DNA of 64,000 nucleotides from Pseudomonas sputi. GTDB lineage: Bacteria; Pseudomonadota; Gammaproteobacteria; Pseudomonadales; Pseudomonadaceae. Position 1 is the stretch's first letter; each line of letters begins with the position of its first letter. The stretch is from contig NZ_BQHI01000003.1 in the NCBI RefSeq assembly GCF_021603585.1, positions 367,215 through 431,214 on the forward strand, read 5' to 3'. A program made the translations under genes and the position numbers. Shown here piece by piece: positions 62,085 through 64,000 of the stretch. The notes below the pieces were generated by a model, which made no database searches, was not told where the DNA came from, and was given only the letters and a program-made list of their open reading frames with translations.

Positions 62085-62135
62085 GTCTTTACTCCTGTGT
62101 AACCGGTATGGGCCGGTGACACAGGAGCTTTAACG
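62084..62135 (+). promoter_or_regulatory. 5' leader of ompA-like gene 2 with shared motif
   Basis: GGTCTTTACTCC (62084-62095), hairpin ACCGG/CCGGT (62102-62117) and ACAGGAG before ATG 62136; matches the leader at 61300 in order and spacing (51 versus 52 bases to ATG). Confidence 0.65.
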
Positions 62136-62858
62136 ATGAGTGTTCTTACAAGGTCCGTCTTGCCGGTTCTGCTGCTGGGCAGCCTGTTGACCGGTTGCGC
62201 CACCCACAGCGATGGCACCGCTCCCCTCAATCAACGTACCTGGCCGATCTGCAGCCTTATTGGCGGACTGGTCGGCGGCGGTCTCGGCGCGCTCGAAAGC
62301 AGCGGTTGGGCCGGCGGTGGCGCTGCGCTGGGGATCCTCACCGGCGGATTGATCTGCTATGCCCAGGATGGCGATGAAGACGACGACGGCGTGTTCGATC
62401 GCCGCGACCGTTGCCCCGATACCCTGGCCAACACCCCGGTCGACCACCGTGGCTGTCCGCTGCCGCAATACCCGGTCACCGAGAAACCCGCCGAACCGGC
62501 CCCGCAAACCGAAGTCATCACCCTCAATGATGCCGGCAACGTGCTGTTCGATTTCGACAAGTCCGATCTGAAACCGGCTGCGAAAAGCCAGCTGGACACG
62601 CTGATGGACAAACTGCGCAATGCCGACGTGGTCAGCATCAAGGTCATCGGCCACACCGACAGCAAGGGTTCGGACGCCTACAACCAGGCGCTTTCTGAGC
62701 GTCGCGCCAGCAGCGTGGCGGAATATTTGCTGAGCCAGGGCCTGGCGCCGAACAAACTCACCAGTGAAGGGCGCGGCGAGAGCGAGCCGGTCGCCGATAA
62801 CGACACGGACGAGGGGCGTGCGCAGAACCGTCGCGTGGAACTGCACATCAATCGTTAG
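62136..62858 (+). CDS. OmpA-family lipoprotein 2
   Basis: A 240-residue paralogue of the preceding gene: lipobox LTGC (Cys21), GGLVGGGLGALESSGWAGGG segment, the Asp-rich DDDGVFDRRDRCPDTLANTP motif, then OmpA domain (FDFDKSDLKPAAKSQLDTLM, GHTDSKGSDAYNQALSERRA). Outer membrane, peptidoglycan-binding. The pair are products of tandem duplication. Confidence 0.9.
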   Translation: MSVLTRSVLPVLLLGSLLTGCATHSDGTAPLNQRTWPICSLIGGLVGGGLGALESSGWAGGGAALGILTGGLICYAQDGDEDDDGVFDRRDRCPDTLANTPVDHRGCPLPQYPVTEKPAEPAPQTEVITLNDAGNVLFDFDKSDLKPAAKSQLDTLMDKLRNADVVSIKVIGHTDSKGSDAYNQALSERRASSVAEYLLSQGLAPNKLTSEGRGESEPVADNDTDEGRAQNRRVELHINR

Positions 62859-62905
62859 GATGCGTCTGTAGTCCTCAGGCTAGAGCTGTCGGTCGATGAT
62901 CATCG

Positions 62906-62948
62906 TCGAACCGGCAGCCATCCGGCAGTGGTCCGGTTTTTTTCATTT
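62906..62948 (+). terminator. Possible terminator after ompA-like gene 2
   Basis: AACCGG...TCCGGTT with intervening self-complementary CCGGCAG/CATCCGG elements, followed by TTTTTTT. Imperfect stem. Confidence 0.5.
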
Positions 62949-63020
62949 TTCCCTCTGGCTTATCCCCAGCAGAAGCCGTTACTGTGCGCCCAAAGAATAA
63001 TTCGCAACACGGGGGAGCGT

Positions 63021-63299
63021 ATGAAGGTGTTCTGTGGGCTGGGGCGATTGTTGACCCTGCTGTTCTGTTGCGTGGTGCTGGCCAATCAGCTGGTGCCGTT
63101 TGTTCATCCGCTGCACCTGCTGGTCAATCTGGCCGGTGGCCTGCTGCTGGCGATCCACGTCCTCGAAGTGCTGCTGTGCAATCACAGCCTCAAGGGGCGT
63201 CCGCACCCTTGGCGTGACCGTGGCCGCATCCTGCTGTTCGGCGTATTCCACCTGCAAACCATCCCGGCCCCGGCCGCTCCGGAGGCTTCCCATGCGTAA
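63021..63299 (+). CDS. DUF1145 membrane protein
   Basis: A 92-residue protein with two hydrophobic helices (LLTLLFCCVVLANQLVPFVH and LLVNLAGGLLLAIHVLEVLL), matching the DUF1145 (YhhL-like) inner-membrane family. GGGGGAGCGT precedes ATG 63021. It overlaps the next gene by 8 bases, so they are coupled. Function unknown. Confidence 0.82.
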   Translation: MKVFCGLGRLLTLLFCCVVLANQLVPFVHPLHLLVNLAGGLLLAIHVLEVLLCNHSLKGRPHPWRDRGRILLFGVFHLQTIPAPAAPEASHA

Positions 63300-64000
63300 A
63301 CTCTGCCTGCTCGCTGCATTCATCAGTCCTCTGGCCTGCGCCCAGGTGGTCAGCGTCGAAACCAACTCCCTGATGCGTTTGCCGAACACCGCCAGCACTT
63401 TGCAGCTGGAAAAACTGGTGGTCGCCGATTACGGCACCTTGCTGATTCCCTCGAACGTGACCGAGCTCAATGTCGGCGAACTGCAGCTGGGCCACGAAGC
63501 GCGCATTGCTATCGTGCCAAGCGAACAGGCGCTGGATATGAAAGTCATCCGCGCCGAACTCGCCGAAGGCAGCCAGATCACCGCCCGTGGCGCACCGGGC
63601 ACGTACGAAAAAGCCGCCCGCGCCGGGCGCAATCTGAATCTGCAATTCAAGGCGTTGAATGCGCCGAAGCTGGTGGTCGATGCCCGTGGCGGCACCGGTG
63701 CGCCGGGTTTTGTCGGGCTCGATGGCGCCAACGGCCAGGAGCCGGGTTGCACCTGGGGTCAGGCAGGGCACGGTTTTGATGGCAGCAACGGTAGCGATGG
63801 TCAGCCGGGTGCACCGGGCGCACTGGTGCGTCTTGAAGTGCCGCGCGAATTTCCGGCCGAACTGATCAAGGTCGAAGTTGCCGGCGGTGCCGGTGGCCCG
63901 GCCGGTCCAGGCGGCAAGCCGGGGGCGGGTGGCAAGTCCAAGGGCTGCCTGGTCTATCGCGCCGACGGCGGCAAGAGCGGCAAGCCGGGGGCTGACGGGC
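63292..64000 (+). CDS. Glycine-rich collagen-like exported protein (3' end outside window)
   Basis: At least 236 residues, open to the window end. N-terminal signal peptide (MRKLCLLAAFISPLACAQVV, cleavage near ACA-Q). Residues ~20-120 are a beta-rich domain; from ~128 Gly-rich blocks appear (GGTGAPGFVGLDGANGQE, GSNGSDGQPGAPGALV, GGAGGPAGPGGKPGAGGKSK) with Gly-x-y runs like collagen and two Cys-flanked loops. The start overlaps the DUF1145 end. Probably periplasmic or surface-exposed. Family not recognised. Confidence 0.75.
   Translation, partial: MRKLCLLAAFISPLACAQVVSVETNSLMRLPNTASTLQLEKLVVADYGTLLIPSNVTELNVGELQLGHEARIAIVPSEQALDMKVIRAELAEGSQITARGAPGTYEKAARAGRNLNLQFKALNAPKLVVDARGGTGAPGFVGLDGANGQEPGCTWGQAGHGFDGSNGSDGQPGAPGALVRLEVPREFPAELIKVEVAGGAGGPAGPGGKPGAGGKSKGCLVYRADGGKSGKPGADG

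Overview
The window is chromosomal DNA from a fluorescent Pseudomonas, most likely the P. fluorescens/P. koreensis group. This is inferred from the GC-rich coding style, the gene pairs (finR-fpr, mprF with an acvB-like hydrolase, recA-recX, aot transport genes), REP/REPIN repeats of the type common in P. fluorescens, and a phage-tail cluster ending next to cinA-recA. No plasmid, integrase, transposase or CRISPR array is visible.

Region 1 (1-14660) is the distal part of a contractile-tail cluster of Mu/SfV type: tail tube (partial), tail assembly chaperone with a programmed -1 frameshift, tape measure with seven 41-residue repeats, gpN-like, gpP-like hub, gp45-like spike, gp46, gp47 and gp48 baseplate proteins. 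It then carries four separate tail-fibre genes, each followed by an accessory/chaperone gene, and an endolysin-Rz-Rz1 lysis cassette. No head, integration or packaging gene is seen, and the cluster ends directly at cinA. It is probably an R-type tailocin; the left part lies outside the window. The four fibres share an N-terminal anchor and differ in their C-termini, which is the most notable system here.

Region 2 (14729-23096) holds pncC/cinA, SOS-controlled recA-recX, a LOG-family protein, a small RHH protein, a PA3611-like secreted protein, a DTW tRNA-modification enzyme, erdR, dgkA, and the divergent finR/fpr pair.

Region 3 (23207-35204) is mostly housekeeping: trmO, rhlG-like SDR, DUF1456, a degenerate pseudouridine-synthase homologue, a GNAT enzyme, rimO, kup, DUF3077, and the mprF/acvB-like aminoacyl-phosphatidylglycerol pair.

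Region 4 (35481-44723) has two initiator tRNA genes, SOS-controlled dinB, a lipoprotein, proS, ampG-like permease, an alkyltransferase-like protein, a DUF481 outer-membrane protein, a cold-shock protein and dcd.

Region 5 (44763-55139), all on the minus strand, contains the four-gene ligase-associated DNA repair set (exonuclease, ATP-dependent ligase, Lhr helicase, PdeM nuclease), split in the middle by a complete aotJQMOP-like basic amino acid transport operon.

Region 6 (55281-64000) has a QuiP-like acyl-homoserine lactone acylase, YfcG-like GST, an isochorismatase-fold protein lacking the usual Cys, two SEC-C motif proteins, LEA-type lipoprotein, DUF6231, two tandem OmpA-family lipoproteins with matching 5' leaders, DUF1145, and a glycine-rich secreted protein cut by the window end.
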